NCBI GenBank assembly: GCA_018242685.1
Contig: JAFEBM010000007.1
Coordinates: 62,001-126,000, forward strand
Reading direction: 5' to 3'
Source: Nitrospira sp.
Lineage (GTDB): Bacteria > Nitrospirota > Nitrospiria > Nitrospirales > Nitrospiraceae
DNA length: 64,000 nucleotides
Both the position numbers and the translations under genes were made by a program. Every line of letters starts with the position of its first letter. The stretch's first letter is position 1. Shown piece by piece: positions 8,537-18,696 of this stretch. The notes below the pieces were generated by a model. It saw only the letters and a program-made list of their open reading frames with translations. It was not told where the DNA came from and made no database searches.

Positions 8537-9403
8537 ATGACGGAACAGAGAAAAGATTCCATCATCCTGCTGATCCATTGCAAAGACCGTAAAGGCATCG
8601 TCGCGCGAGTGTCGGGGTTCATTCACGATTTCGGCGGCAACATTCTCGACTCCGATCATCACACAGACAAAGAGACAAACGATTTTCTCATGCGGATGGA
8701 ATTTGCGACGGAAGGATTCCAGATTCCCTCAGACGACATTCCTGCCGCCTTTGCTCCGGTTGCCAAAGTATACGAGATGCACTACGAAGTGTATGTGTCC
8801 AGCCGACGCGCTCGTGTCAGCTTGCTGGTCTCGAAACAAGATCACTGTCTGGCCGATCTGCTCCAGCGACATCGTCGAGATGAACTGTACATCGATATTC
8901 CCATCATTATCTCGAATCACGATACCTGCGCGAGCTGGGCCGATCTCTTCAAAATTCCGTTCGCTGTATATCCCGTTACCAAGGAGACCAAGCCACAGCA
9001 AGAACAACAAGTCTTGGCGCTCCTGAAAGAGCACCGTGTGCAACTCGTTGTTATGGCCCGCTACATGCAGATCCTCAGCGCGGATTTTCTCGCCCAGGTC
9101 GGCTGCCCGGTCATCAACATCCACCACTCCTTCCTCCCTGCCTTTATCGGGGCCAATCCCTACCGGCAGGCTTATGAACGAGGCGTAAAGATCATCGGGG
9201 CGACGGCGCACTATGCGACGCAAGACCTGGACGAGGGGCCGATCATCGAGCAAGACGTGATTCGCGTGGGACACCGGGATACGGTGGAGGATCTCGTCCG
9301 GAAAGGGCGCGATTTGGAGGAAGTCGTGCTGGCGCGCGCAGTGCGGCGGCACATCGAACGGCGTGTCTTAGTCTACGGCAGAAAGACCGTGGTGTTCGAT
9401 TAG
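8537..9403 (+). CDS. purU: Formyltetrahydrofolate deformylase
   Basis: Hydrolyses 10-formyl-tetrahydrofolate to formate and tetrahydrofolate, balancing one-carbon pools. The N-terminal ACT domain (about residues 8-85, beginning IILLIHCKDRKGIVARV) precedes a formyltransferase-fold catalytic domain with the active-site histidine in NIHHSFLPAF and the conserved ATAHY and DLDEGPII segments. Length 288 is normal for the family. It lies downstream of rimO in the same direction and is followed by a strong hairpin terminator. The 10-formyl-THF pool links it functionally, though not physically, to the glycine decarboxylase gene farther along. Confidence 0.95.
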   Translation: MTEQRKDSIILLIHCKDRKGIVARVSGFIHDFGGNILDSDHHTDKETNDFLMRMEFATEGFQIPSDDIPAAFAPVAKVYEMHYEVYVSSRRARVSLLVSKQDHCLADLLQRHRRDELYIDIPIIISNHDTCASWADLFKIPFAVYPVTKETKPQQEQQVLALLKEHRVQLVVMARYMQILSADFLAQVGCPVINIHHSFLPAFIGANPYRQAYERGVKIIGATAHYATQDLDEGPIIEQDVIRVGHRDTVEDLVRKGRDLEEVVLARAVRRHIERRVLVYGRKTVVFD

Positions 9404-9412
9404 CGGCTATTT

Positions 9413-9453
9413 AAAAAGGGGCGCGAGTCATCAGACCCGCGCCCCCTTTCTCT
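9413..9453. terminator. Bidirectional intrinsic terminator between purU and htrA
   Basis: A GGGGCGCG stem (9418-9425) pairs with CGCGCCCC (9438-9445), flanked by an A-run on the left and a T-rich tract on the right. It lies between two convergent genes and can end transcription from both sides. Confidence 0.88.
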
Positions 9454-9462
9454 TGTGTGGGA

Positions 9463-10947
9463 TTACACTCTCACCGACAGGAACAGCTGATTCCCGCGCC
9501 GATTGACCAACATCAGCACGCTGTCTCCCTTTTTGACGTCGGAAGACACCTTCTCAAAATCCTTCACGGACTTGATCGGCTGCCGGTTGATTTCCCGGAT
9601 AACGTCGCCCGGCATGAGTCCGGCCTTCTCCGCTCCGCTCTCCGGATCAACCCTTGTCACCACCACACCTCGCTTCCCATTAAGGCCGAGTTCTTTGGAG
9701 GTAGCCTGATCCAAGTCTTCGACGGCGAGGCCGGACAAGACCGTGTCTGGTTCGGCTTTTTCTACTTTGGCAACTTTCGTTTCATCCGGCTGCTCACCAA
9801 TTCTGACTGTCAGCTCACGCTCATGACCGTCGCGAATGACTTTCAGCGGCACGGTGGTACCGACCGAAGTCCTGGTCACCAGTCGCTGCAAATCCACGCC
9901 ATCCTTCACGGGAGTGCCGTGATACTCGATAATGACGTCTCCCTGCTTCAGTCCGGCCTGCCCAGCCGGGCCGTCTTCCTTCACATCGCTGATGAGGGCG
10001 CCCTTCGAATCTTTGATATTGAAGGACTTCGCCAGATCCTGATTCAGGTCCTGGATGCCGATACCAAGGTAGCCTCGGACAACCTTGCCGGTACCGACAA
10101 GACTTTCATAGATCGGTCTTGCCATCGTCGTCGATACGGCAAAACCAACGCCTTGATAGCCGCCGGTCTGAGAGAAAATAGCCGTGTTAATGCCGACGAG
10201 CTCACCCTTGGTATTCACCAGCGCGCCGCCCGAGTTGCCGGGGTTGATGGCGGCATCTGTTTGAATGAAATCCTCATACTGAGTGATTCCCATATGGCCT
10301 CGGCCGACCGCACTCACAATCCCGAGGGTCACGGTGGAGTTCAAGCCGAACGGATTGCCGACGGCCAACACATACTCACCGACTTGCAGTTGTGAAGCAT
10401 CGCCCCACGGTACGACAGGAAGATCCTGGGCGTCGACTTTGACCACGGCAAGATCGGTTTTTGGGTCGGCGCCGACAATTTTCCCCTTGAATTCGCGCTT
10501 GTCCGGAAGCGTGACACTGACCTCTCGCGCCTTGGCAATCACATGATTGTTGGTCAAGATATATCCATCGGAAGAAATGATGACGCCCGACCCTTGTCCT
10601 CTTCGAGGCCCTTGATTTCCAAAATGGTCGGCCGGTCCCCGCCCACGAGGCCCGAACGGTTTGCCGAAAAATTCTTCCATTCGGTCTCGTAACTCATCAG
10701 GAACTGCAAATCCTTCCGAAACCTTCTCCGCCATGACGGTCGTGATATTGACGACCGCCGGCATGACGTGCTTCGCAACCTCCGTAAAACCGTTTGTCGC
10801 CGGAGCGACGGCGACAGGCATAGCCGTCGGTGACGGAATATTGGACGCATGGGATGCAGTGAGTGAGTGGCCGCTCCAGATCAGAACGCCGCTCAGGAGA
10901 CCGATTCCAATCACGGAACCGATGGTACGATATGGGTGCGATGACAT
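9463..10947 (-). CDS. htrA: HtrA/DegQ-type periplasmic serine protease with two PDZ domains
   Basis: Envelope quality-control protease of 494 residues. An N-terminal signal anchor (about residues 6-30) is followed by a trypsin-like domain with the catalytic triad H135 (TNNHVI), D165 (TDLAVV) and S239 (GNSGG). Two PDZ domains follow, one starting near GYLGIGIQD and one near the C terminus (GVVVTRVDPESGAEKAGL region). The start is the ATG at 10947 with an AGGAGG ribosome binding site; longer frames add no homology. A regulator and sensor kinase lie just upstream on the same strand, an arrangement that recalls CpxRA-DegP control. A Gly/Arg/Pro-rich loop precedes the catalytic histidine. Confidence 0.95.
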   Translation of the reverse strand: MSSHPYRTIGSVIGIGLLSGVLIWSGHSLTASHASNIPSPTAMPVAVAPATNGFTEVAKHVMPAVVNITTVMAEKVSEGFAVPDELRDRMEEFFGKPFGPRGRGPADHFGNQGPRRGQGSGVIISSDGYILTNNHVIAKAREVSVTLPDKREFKGKIVGADPKTDLAVVKVDAQDLPVVPWGDASQLQVGEYVLAVGNPFGLNSTVTLGIVSAVGRGHMGITQYEDFIQTDAAINPGNSGGALVNTKGELVGINTAIFSQTGGYQGVGFAVSTTMARPIYESLVGTGKVVRGYLGIGIQDLNQDLAKSFNIKDSKGALISDVKEDGPAGQAGLKQGDVIIEYHGTPVKDGVDLQRLVTRTSVGTTVPLKVIRDGHERELTVRIGEQPDETKVAKVEKAEPDTVLSGLAVEDLDQATSKELGLNGKRGVVVTRVDPESGAEKAGLMPGDVIREINRQPIKSVKDFEKVSSDVKKGDSVLMLVNRRGNQLFLSVRV

Positions 10948-11080
10948 GACTTCCTCCTTGTAAAACTGTGTCGAATAATCGCCAGAGAACGAGTTCATGA
11001 CCGCAAGGATGTGTTCCAGTTTCGAGTACAAAAACTAACAACCGGTAATGAGAGGGAGATTAATCGAGGATTAAACTTCG

Positions 11081-12484
11081 TTAAGCAGCGGGATGAGCGA
11101 GCGGCAGCACAACGATGAAGGTTGACCCCTGACCAAGATCGCTTTTGACTTCTACCCGGCCTTTGTGCAAATCCGCGATCCAGGCACAGATGGCGAGGCC
11201 GAGACCCGTTCCCTTCTTCGTGTGAGCCCGGGCTCCATCGGTACGGAAAAACCGGTGGAAAATCCGCTTGTGGTCTGCCGGGGCGATGCCGATTCCATGG
11301 TCCGTGACCGATAGCCTGGCCTCTCGGCCGTCATTCAACAGCGAGATCTCGACCTTTCCTCCCGGGTACGAGTACTTCATCGCATTCTCGACAAGATTGA
11401 GCAGCAACTCGCGAAGCCGCAGGTCGTCGCCTCGCACGACTACCGGCATCACCGTTCCCAGTACAACCTCGATATTTCGGTCCTGCCCGAGCAGCGTCGC
11501 TTGACGATGAATATCTTCGACGAGAGACTTCATCGCAACGGGCAACGATTCCATTTTGACCTCTCCCATGTCGGCACGGGAGAGGAACAACAGTTCGTCG
11601 ACGATTCTGGTCATTCGATCGATCTCTTCCAAATTGCTCTCAAGCACCGACTTATAGTCTTCGAGCGCGCGCGGTCGCCGCAGAACCAAGTCCGTTTCGC
11701 CCTTCATCACCGTGAGAGGAGTCCGCAATTCATGCGACGCGTCACTGGTGAATTGACGGATTTGACGGAACGAGACATCCAGTCGGCCGATCATGTTGTT
11801 GAAGACGTCGGCCAGACGACCGATTTCGTCGTGAGCGGCCGGTATGCTGAGACGCTGGCTGAGATCTCCCGCGGCAATGCGCTGCGCGGCAAGGGTAATC
11901 TTATCGACAGGGCGCAGCGCTCGTCCTGCCAAGAACCATCCCCCCGCCAAAGAAACAGTCAGAGCGATCGGGATGGCCACCACAAGCAGAATCAGGAATC
12001 GGTGGAGGGTCTCGCCGACCGATTCCATCGACGTGCCCACTTGCACGATATACAAGAGATTACCCCTATACATGATCGGCATGGAAATCAGCCGCAACGG
12101 AGGCTCATTAGGATACTTGGCCGACTCAAAAATACTCTGTCCGGCGAACGCGGTATCGAGCGCGGTCCGGCTGAGCGGAACTTCATGCTGTTTGATGTTG
12201 GGGGAACGGATCGATATGGTGCCCGAGGGGCTGAAGATCTGGAAGAACTTATCAATGCGCGTCAGTTCGGGAAATTGGGAGAGCAGTTCCTCTTCATTGA
12301 TCAAAGGAAGAAACCCGCGCTCTTCGAGCGAGCGCACAGCCGTCGTCGCCGTTTCTTCCAGGGATTGATCGACGGCGTCGCGCAAATTTCGCGCGGTCAT
12401 CGCATACAGAACCACGGAGAAAATCATCAAGACCAGGGCGAGTGCGGTCCCGTACCAGAGGGTCAGTCGAACGCGTAGCGGCAT
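11081..12484 (-). CDS. Two-component sensor histidine kinase
   Basis: 467-residue membrane sensor kinase. Two transmembrane helices flank a periplasmic sensor region of about 130 residues (TM1 about residues 8-30, TM2 about 160-180, near the FLILLVVAIPIALTV segment). A HAMP domain, a HisKA dimerisation domain with phospho-acceptor His in SHELRTPL (about residue 253) and a HATPase_c domain with ENAMKYS (N box), DHGIGI (G1) and GTGLGL (G2) follow. It lies 109 bases downstream of a response regulator gene and upstream of htrA, all on the minus strand, suggesting an envelope-stress circuit. The ligand is unknown. Confidence 0.93.
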   Translation of the reverse strand: MPLRVRLTLWYGTALALVLMIFSVVLYAMTARNLRDAVDQSLEETATTAVRSLEERGFLPLINEEELLSQFPELTRIDKFFQIFSPSGTISIRSPNIKQHEVPLSRTALDTAFAGQSIFESAKYPNEPPLRLISMPIMYRGNLLYIVQVGTSMESVGETLHRFLILLVVAIPIALTVSLAGGWFLAGRALRPVDKITLAAQRIAAGDLSQRLSIPAAHDEIGRLADVFNNMIGRLDVSFRQIRQFTSDASHELRTPLTVMKGETDLVLRRPRALEDYKSVLESNLEEIDRMTRIVDELLFLSRADMGEVKMESLPVAMKSLVEDIHRQATLLGQDRNIEVVLGTVMPVVVRGDDLRLRELLLNLVENAMKYSYPGGKVEISLLNDGREARLSVTDHGIGIAPADHKRIFHRFFRTDGARAHTKKGTGLGLAICAWIADLHKGRVEVKSDLGQGSTFIVVLPLAHPAA

Positions 12485-12593
12485 AAGTCAGCTCCTGGTC
12501 GCTGGTGACGAAATGCTACCGTCGCAGAGCCTTCTTGTCGGTTGAACGCATCCGGGGCCGATGCACGAGAGCGATGGTTGCCTCGGCATCGTG

Positions 12594-13265
12594 CTAGTCG
12601 GCCTTCAGCATATACCCGCTACCGCGAATGGTATGGATCAATTTTTTGGATCGGCCTCGATCGATTTTATTCCGAAGGTAGTTCACATAGACATCGATGA
12701 CGTTGGTGAAGGTATCGAAGTCCTGATTCCACACGTGTTCGGAGATCATGGGTCGGGTGAGCACTCGGCCGGTATGGCGCATCAGATATTCGAGTAATGC
12801 GTACTCTTTCAGCGTCAAATCGATGCGTTGCCCCCCTCGGGTGACGTCACGAGTCGCCGGATTGAGAATCAGGTCGTCCACCTGAAGGATTCCCGGGCTT
12901 TCGGATGCCCCCCGGCGCAACAGGGCTCGAACGCGCGCCAAGAGTTCATCGATCGCAAACGGTTTGGTCAGATAATCATCGGCGCCGGCATCCAGTCCTT
13001 TGACCCGCTGGTCGATCTGGGATTGAGCCGAGAGGATCAACACCGGTGTGTGGATTCGTTCCCGGCGGATATTCTTCAGCACATCCAGACCGGACATGGA
13101 CGGCAACATCACGTCGACGACCAGGAGGTCGTAGTTGATCGCCAGAGCCATCTCTAACCCCTTGGCTCCATCCTCACAGAAATCGACGGCGTAGCTTTCT
13201 TCTTCCAGCGCTCGCTTGATAAAAGAGCCGACTTTGGTTTCATCTTCTATGACAAGCACCCGCAT
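12594..13265 (-). CDS. OmpR-family response regulator
   Basis: 223-residue transcription factor with a receiver domain (acidic EDE near residue 7, phospho-acceptor D51 in VVDVMLP, conserved Lys in LTKPF) and a C-terminal winged-helix DNA-binding domain (LTLKEYALLEYL, NVIDVYVNYLRNKID). The start is the ATG at 13265, with GGAG five bases upstream; the GTG at 13271 is too close to that site. It is the first gene of the regulator-kinase-protease block and is preceded by an extended -10 promoter. Its targets are likely to include htrA, by analogy with CpxR; that is inference. Confidence 0.94.
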   Translation of the reverse strand: MRVLVIEDETKVGSFIKRALEEESYAVDFCEDGAKGLEMALAINYDLLVVDVMLPSMSGLDVLKNIRRERIHTPVLILSAQSQIDQRVKGLDAGADDYLTKPFAIDELLARVRALLRRGASESPGILQVDDLILNPATRDVTRGGQRIDLTLKEYALLEYLMRHTGRVLTRPMISEHVWNQDFDTFTNVIDVYVNYLRNKIDRGRSKKLIHTIRGSGYMLKAD

Positions 13266-13297
13266 ACACACTCCAACACATGTTGAACGGCGGCGTG

Positions 13298-13330
13298 ATT
13301 ATATCAGACCGATGAATGTGAATCTTGTCG
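13298..13330 (-). promoter_or_regulatory. Putative promoter of the response regulator gene
   Basis: An extended -10 element, TGATATAAT, is read on the minus strand at 13298-13306, about 33 bases upstream of the ATG. No good -35 hexamer is seen, which fits an extended -10 or activator-dependent promoter. Confidence 0.5.
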
Positions 13331-13365
13331 CGTACAGATACGTTCGATCGTTCACACAGTCGGGA

Positions 13366-14019
13366 CTAAGTCGAATCGCCTGGGAAGGTCTGTTCCAGAG
13401 AGGTAATCATGGGCTTGCCGTCGCGGATACTGAAGACCAGCGTTTCTTCGCCTTCCGTCTTGAATTCCCGATTGGCTTGTCGCAGCGTCTCTGTCGACTT
13501 GAAGGACACTTTCGCGCTCCGCTCATCCGAGGCCACCGAGACAGACGTATTCGTACGAGTGAAGTCGTTGGCGCTGGGAAAGGCGAAACTCATGGCGAGA
13601 GTCTTCCGGTAGTCTTCCCGCGTCAGCAGGGCCATGTGTTGTTGCGGGCCTTGTTTCAGATGAATGGTGATGGTCGCGTCGTGAGCGATGTGGCGCAGGA
13701 CGCCATCGACGTCCTTTCGTCGAACAGCCTCATCGAGTGCCTCGAGAAGCAGGGCGATCCCTTCAGGAGTCAGACGGACATCGGGCTGGACGGGCTTCGA
13801 TCGCGAATCTGTGAGCGCTACGCTGGGCTGACTTGTCGGTACATGAGGAGCCAGAAACTGGGTTACCAGAGTCTGGTTTTTGAACATCGCGTATCCCGCA
13901 TACCCGATGACCGCCGTGGTACCGAGAGCAAGCGTTATGACGATAGCTTTTACCATCGAGACGCGCTGCGGTGCTCCTTTCTCCGCCCTTTCATCGGAGT
14001 CCAGCTTCGTGGCGACCAT
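13366..14019 (-). CDS. Single-pass membrane-anchored protein with SnoaL/NTF2-like tail (uncertain)
   Basis: 217-residue protein with a short charged N terminus, one transmembrane helix (AIVITLALGTTAVIGYAG, about residues 25-42) and an extra-cytoplasmic domain. The domain pattern (LEALDEAVRRKDVDGVL, then HDATITIHL, then alternating strands ending LVFSIRDGKPMITSLEQTF) resembles SnoaL/NTF2-like proteins. The ATG at 14019 has GGAAAG about 8 bases upstream; a TTG at 14055 is an alternative. Function is unknown. It lies 100 bases upstream of the response regulator gene on the same strand but separated from it by that gene's promoter. Confidence 0.75.
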   Translation of the reverse strand: MVATKLDSDERAEKGAPQRVSMVKAIVITLALGTTAVIGYAGYAMFKNQTLVTQFLAPHVPTSQPSVALTDSRSKPVQPDVRLTPEGIALLLEALDEAVRRKDVDGVLRHIAHDATITIHLKQGPQQHMALLTREDYRKTLAMSFAFPSANDFTRTNTSVSVASDERSAKVSFKSTETLRQANREFKTEGEETLVFSIRDGKPMITSLEQTFPGDST

Positions 14020-14310
14020 AGGCCGACTTTCCGGACTGGAGGTATGCGCTAACAATAACGTGAATTATGTGAAAAGCAATCAAAGCCGGCCGCTCTGCAA
14101 GACGATGTACCCCGCGCGCGTACTTGTCGAGCCCGACGGCTGCTTTAGGCAAGGCCCTCGCAACCCACCTATTATCATGACCGTCATGAAATCGTCCCCG
14201 AAAGCTGGTCTGGTCTCTTGGAAAAAGTGCCGATAGCATGGTACGTTGCCCAATTGGCAGGGGTATCATTCAACCATCTTCTGGAAACCAAACAGAGGGT
14301 AGCCGACTCC

Positions 14311-17199
14311 ATGACCACTCACGATTGGCTCCGACCGACCGATGACTTTATTCACCGGCACCTGGGTCCCACAAGGGCCGATATTCAGGAGATGCTGGCC
14401 TCGTTGGGTCTCCTGTCGCTCGATACGTTGGCCGATACGGCCATTCCTTCCGACCTTCGTTTTCGTCGGTCCCTGGACATTCCGAACGGTGACGGCGAGC
14501 AGGCTATCCTCGCTCGCCTGAGAGGTATCGCATCCCAAAATAAGGTCTATCGATCGCTGATCGGCATGGGGTACTACGATTGCGTCACCCCGGGCGTAAT
14601 CCAGCGAAACATTCTAGAAAATCCGGCGTGGTATACACAATACACCCCATACCAAGCGGAGATCTCACAAGGCCGCTTGGAGGCGCTCGTGAACTTCCAG
14701 ACCATGGTGGCGGACTTGACCGGTCTGCCGCTGGCGAATGCCTCGCTCTTGGATGAAGCGACCGCTGCAGCTGAAGCGATGGCGATGTGTTACACGATCG
14801 CCCGCGTGGCGGGCGAGGAACGAAAGGAATTCTTTGTCTCGCGCGACTGCCATCCACAGACCTTGGCGGTGTTGCAGACAAGAGCCGAACCTTTGGGTAT
14901 TGTCATCAAGACCGGTGTCGCCTCGTCCGTTGATTGTTCGAGTCCACAGCTGTGCGGCATACTGTTGCAGTACCCGGCTACGGACGGCTACGTGGGTGAT
15001 TGCAGCACATTGGTCGCGCAGGCCCATGAAGCCGGTGTTCGAGTGGCGGTTGCCACCGATCTTCTCGCCTTGACCTTGCTCCGCTCGCCCGGGGAATTCG
15101 GGGCCGATATTGCCGTCGGTTCGACACAACGGTTCGGTGTGTCGATCGGTTTTGGTGGCCCTCATGCCGCGTTTTTGGCTACCAGAGAGGAGTACAAACG
15201 GCAGGTGCCGGGTCGCCTTGTCGGTATCTCAAAAGATGTGGCCGGCAAACCGGCCATTAGGCTTTCGCTTCAGACGAGGGAACAACACATCCGGCGGGAG
15301 AAGGCCACCAGTAACATCTGTACGGCTCAAGTCTTGTTGGCCATCATGGCCGCCATGTATGCGGTGTACCACGGGCCGGACGGGTTACGCCGGATCGCCG
15401 AACGTGTACACGGCCTCACGTTGCTGCTGGGTGAAGGTCTGCGTCGACTTGGGTTCGATGTCTTGCCGAAAGTCGTCTTCGATACAATTCGGGTACCGGT
15501 ACCCAAAGCTCAAGCAGATCACATAGCAACGAGGGCGAACGAACAGGGGATCAATTTCCGATACTACGAGGACGGCTCGATCGGCGTCTCGCTCGACGAA
15601 GTCAGTTCCAAGGAGGAAGTACAGCGCTTACTACAGATCTTTGTCGGTCATGATCAGTGGCCGTTCCGTCTCGACGACCTCGCTGCGACCATCGATCTCA
15701 GCTACTCGTCTCCTTTGGTCAGAACCAGTAAATATCTGACACACGAAGTGTTCCATCGTTATCATTCCGAGCACGAAATGCTCCGCTATCTCCACCGGTT
15801 GCAGACCAAAGACCTGTCCCTCGTCCACTCGATGATTCCGTTGGGCTCCTGCACGATGAAACTCAATGCCACCGCTGAAATGCTGCCGGTGACCTGGCCG
15901 GAGTTCGCTCGGCTGCATCCATTTGCTCCAGCGGAACAAACGCTCGGCTACCGGACCTTGTTCGGACAGCTCGAAGCGTGGCTGGCTGAGATTGCCGGAT
16001 TTGCGGCCTTCTCCCTCCAACCGAACGCGGGATCTCAGGGCGAATATTCCGGCCTGATGGTAATCCGAGCCTACCATCGATCGAAGGGGGAACCACATCG
16101 AGACGTCTGCTTGATCCCCGTCTCGGCCCACGGCACGAACCCCGCCAGCGCCGCTATGGTCGGCATGGAGGTTGTCGTCGTCGCGTGCGATCGGAACGGA
16201 AACGTGGATATCGACGATCTGGAAGCCAAGGCCGCTCAGTATCGAGAGCGATTGTCGGCTCTGATGCTCACGTATCCGTCGACCCACGGAGTATTTGAGG
16301 CGGGCGTACGGCGCATTTGCCAAATCGTCCATACCCATGGCGGTCAAGTCTATATCGACGGGGCCAATATGAATGCCATGGTGGGCCTCTGCCGCCTGGG
16401 AGACCTCGGCGCCGATGTCTGCCATCTCAACCTCCATAAAACGTTTTGTATTCCCCATGGAGGGGGAGGGCCTGGCGTGGGACCGATCGGAGTGGCGCGG
16501 CATCTCGTGTCGTTTCTTCCAGGGCATCCCGTGGTCAAACTTGGTGGACCTCAAGCCATCGGTCCTGTCTCGGCAGCCCCGTTCGGCAGTCCAAGCATCC
16601 TGCCGATTTCATGGGTGTACATCGCCTTGATGGGTCGGGACGGGTTAACCAAAGCCACACAGGTGGCCATCCTCAATGCCAACTACATGGCCAAGCGGCT
16701 AGAGAAACATTATTCGATTCTCTACACGGGAGACTCCGGACTGGTCGCTCATGAGTTCATCCTGGATCTGCGTGAATTCAAGGACAGCGCCGGTATCGAG
16801 GCGATGGATGTCGCCAAGCGATTGATGGACTATGGCTTTCATGCGCCGACCGTGTCGTTCCCGGTGGCCGGTACACTCATGATTGAACCGACGGAAAGCG
16901 AAGCCAAGAGCGAGCTCGATCGGTTCTGCGAAGCGCTTATCCTGATCCGTGCCGAGATTCAGGAGATCATTGACGGACGCCAACCGCGAACGAACAATGT
17001 GCTGAAGAATGCCCCTCATACCGCCGCAATCGTGACGGCGACGGAGTGGAATCGCCCCTATAGCCGTGAACTGGCGGCATTTCCTGCTCCTTGGCTCAGA
17101 AGCAACAAGTTCTGGCCGAGCGTGAGCCGTATCGACGAGGCCTACGGCGATCGGCATCTCGTGTGTAGTTGTCCGCCGATGGAGAGCTATCAATCCTAG
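14311..17199 (+). CDS. gcvP: Glycine dehydrogenase (decarboxylating), P protein
   Basis: PLP enzyme that decarboxylates glycine and transfers the aminomethyl group to lipoyl-GcvH in the glycine cleavage system. At 962 residues it is the fused full-length form. The N-terminal half starts [11 protein letters not shown]; the C-terminal half carries the PLP lysine at about residue 710 in [17 protein letters not shown]. Further upstream in-frame starts (14218) add a non-conserved extension; the ATG at 14311 with AGAGGG about 10 bases before it fits the family N terminus. gcvT and gcvH are not nearby. No glycine riboswitch was recognised upstream. Confidence 0.96.
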   Translation: MTTHDWLRPTDDFIHRHLGPTRADIQEMLASLGLLSLDTLADTAIPSDLRFRRSLDIPNGDGEQAILARLRGIASQNKVYRSLIGMGYYDCVTPGVIQRNILENPAWYTQYTPYQAEISQGRLEALVNFQTMVADLTGLPLANASLLDEATAAAEAMAMCYTIARVAGEERKEFFVSRDCHPQTLAVLQTRAEPLGIVIKTGVASSVDCSSPQLCGILLQYPATDGYVGDCSTLVAQAHEAGVRVAVATDLLALTLLRSPGEFGADIAVGSTQRFGVSIGFGGPHAAFLATREEYKRQVPGRLVGISKDVAGKPAIRLSLQTREQHIRREKATSNICTAQVLLAIMAAMYAVYHGPDGLRRIAERVHGLTLLLGEGLRRLGFDVLPKVVFDTIRVPVPKAQADHIATRANEQGINFRYYEDGSIGVSLDEVSSKEEVQRLLQIFVGHDQWPFRLDDLAATIDLSYSSPLVRTSKYLTHEVFHRYHSEHEMLRYLHRLQTKDLSLVHSMIPLGSCTMKLNATAEMLPVTWPEFARLHPFAPAEQTLGYRTLFGQLEAWLAEIAGFAAFSLQPNAGSQGEYSGLMVIRAYHRSKGEPHRDVCLIPVSAHGTNPASAAMVGMEVVVVACDRNGNVDIDDLEAKAAQYRERLSALMLTYPSTHGVFEAGVRRICQIVHTHGGQVYIDGANMNAMVGLCRLGDLGADVCHLNLHKTFCIPHGGGGPGVGPIGVARHLVSFLPGHPVVKLGGPQAIGPVSAAPFGSPSILPISWVYIALMGRDGLTKATQVAILNANYMAKRLEKHYSILYTGDSGLVAHEFILDLREFKDSAGIEAMDVAKRLMDYGFHAPTVSFPVAGTLMIEPTESEAKSELDRFCEALILIRAEIQEIIDGRQPRTNNVLKNAPHTAAIVTATEWNRPYSRELAAFPAPWLRSNKFWPSVSRIDEAYGDRHLVCSCPPMESYQS

Positions 17200-17319
17200 C
17201 AGAATCGTCTCCTTTATTGCTGCTGTCCTTTAGCCCGCTGGAATAGTCACGATCGTTTCTTGCCTGTCTTTTTGGACAAGCAGTAGAGTAAGGCCGTCAG
17301 TTTTGACCTGGAGGTTCGT

Positions 17320-18639
17320 ATGAACGACATTGGACGTCGAGGTTTCCTTGTCCGCACCGGCTTGGCCTTGGGCGCAGCGGTTCTGGCAGGTGCATCTGGC
17401 CGAGCTGCTGCCGATCAACAACCTCCGCAGAGCGGGTTCAAAAGCTGGGATGATCTGCGGGCACAGTTTCCATTGTCTCCGCAACTCATCCATCTTGCAG
17501 CGTTCTTCCTTGCGTCCCATCCCACGCCGGTACGCCAAGCGATCGAACGACATCGCGCCGGCCTGGACTCGGATCCTATAGGCTATTGGTACGAGCACGA
17601 AGAGAAACAAGAAGCGCAGGTCCTCCAGGCCGCAGCCGATTATCTGGGTGCTCAGCCCACAGACATTGCCTTGACCGACAGTACGACGATGGGGCTGGGT
17701 CTCCTCTACGGCGGCTTGCAGCTTCGAGCCGGACAGGAAATCTTGACGACCATCCACGACCATTATTCGACGGAGACTTCTCTTCGTCTTCGCGCCGAAC
17801 ATACAGGCGCCAAGGTGCGGCAGATCCCCCTGTATCGTGCACTCAAGAGCGTCTCCCGTGACGAGATCATCGATTCCCTGCGCAAAGGCATTCTGCCCAC
17901 CACACGCATCGTGGCCGTGACCTGGGTCCATTCCAGCACAGGGCTCAAACTACCGATCCATGAAATGGCACAAGCGATCCAGGCCATCAACCGCTCGAGA
18001 GCTGAGCAGGACCGGGTGATCTTCTGTGTGGATGGAGTTCACGCGCTGGGTGTCGAAGACTTTCGCCTCAGCGAACTCGGCTGTGATTTTTTGATCGCTG
18101 GGACTCACAAATGGATGTTCGGCCCTCGTGGAACCGGTCTCGTTTGGGGCAATCCGCAGGCTTGGCCCGTTGCCCAGCCGACCATTCCGACGTTCGACAC
18201 GCAAGCATTCGACCAATGGCTGAAGAACGGTTCTACGCATGGTCTTCCACAAGCCATTTACATGACACCAGGCGGATTTCACTCGTTCGAACATCGTTGG
18301 GCGCTGGATGAAGCGTTCACGTTTCATCAGTCCATCGGGAAAGCGAAGGTGACGAAGCGCATCTACGAACTGAATCAGCAGCTGAAGCAAGGCTTGGCCG
18401 CCATGCCTCATATCACTCTCCACACACCGCTCTCGCAAGATCTTTCGGCCGGGATTGTTTGCTTTGAGGTAGCGGGCATGGCGCCTCGCACCGTCGTGGA
18501 AAAACTGCGTCACCGCGGCATCGTCGGCAGCGTGACACCATACGCAACGCAATATGCCAGGCTCGCGCCGAGCCTCCTGAACTCGCCACGGGAAATCGAA
18601 AATACTTTGGTAGAGATCAAAAATCTTTACTCGTCGTAG
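17320..18639 (+). CDS. Tat-signal class V aminotransferase-like PLP protein
   Basis: 439-residue fold-type I PLP enzyme related to isopenicillin N epimerase and cysteine desulfurase-like proteins. The probable PLP lysine is K264 in GTHKWMFGPRGTG, and DGVHALG holds the cofactor-binding aspartate. The N terminus RRGFLVRTG followed by a small hydrophobic helix (LALGAAVLAGASG) and an AAA-type cleavage region is a twin-arginine signal, so the folded enzyme is likely exported to the periplasm with PLP bound. GGAGG precedes the ATG. It sits 120 bases after gcvP in the same direction. The substrate is unknown. Confidence 0.88.
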   Translation: MNDIGRRGFLVRTGLALGAAVLAGASGRAAADQQPPQSGFKSWDDLRAQFPLSPQLIHLAAFFLASHPTPVRQAIERHRAGLDSDPIGYWYEHEEKQEAQVLQAAADYLGAQPTDIALTDSTTMGLGLLYGGLQLRAGQEILTTIHDHYSTETSLRLRAEHTGAKVRQIPLYRALKSVSRDEIIDSLRKGILPTTRIVAVTWVHSSTGLKLPIHEMAQAIQAINRSRAEQDRVIFCVDGVHALGVEDFRLSELGCDFLIAGTHKWMFGPRGTGLVWGNPQAWPVAQPTIPTFDTQAFDQWLKNGSTHGLPQAIYMTPGGFHSFEHRWALDEAFTFHQSIGKAKVTKRIYELNQQLKQGLAAMPHITLHTPLSQDLSAGIVCFEVAGMAPRTVVEKLRHRGIVGSVTPYATQYARLAPSLLNSPREIENTLVEIKNLYSS

Positions 18640-18696
18640 ATCGGAGCCGTCACGCACAAGCCGGGTGGTACCGGGTGATATTGGAAGAGATTCGTT

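Noticed and set aside
9457..10395. Long plus-strand open frame across the HtrA gene
   Set aside because: It is antisense to a well-supported protease with intact catalytic triad, and shows no protein family pattern.
11501..12478. Long plus-strand open frame across the first sensor kinase gene
   Set aside because: Antisense shadow of a complete histidine kinase; composition is arginine- and histidine-rich, typical of shadows.
14020..14310. Glycine riboswitch upstream of gcvP
   Set aside because: I found no convincing tandem aptamer or P1 stem in this stretch; a covariance-model search would decide.
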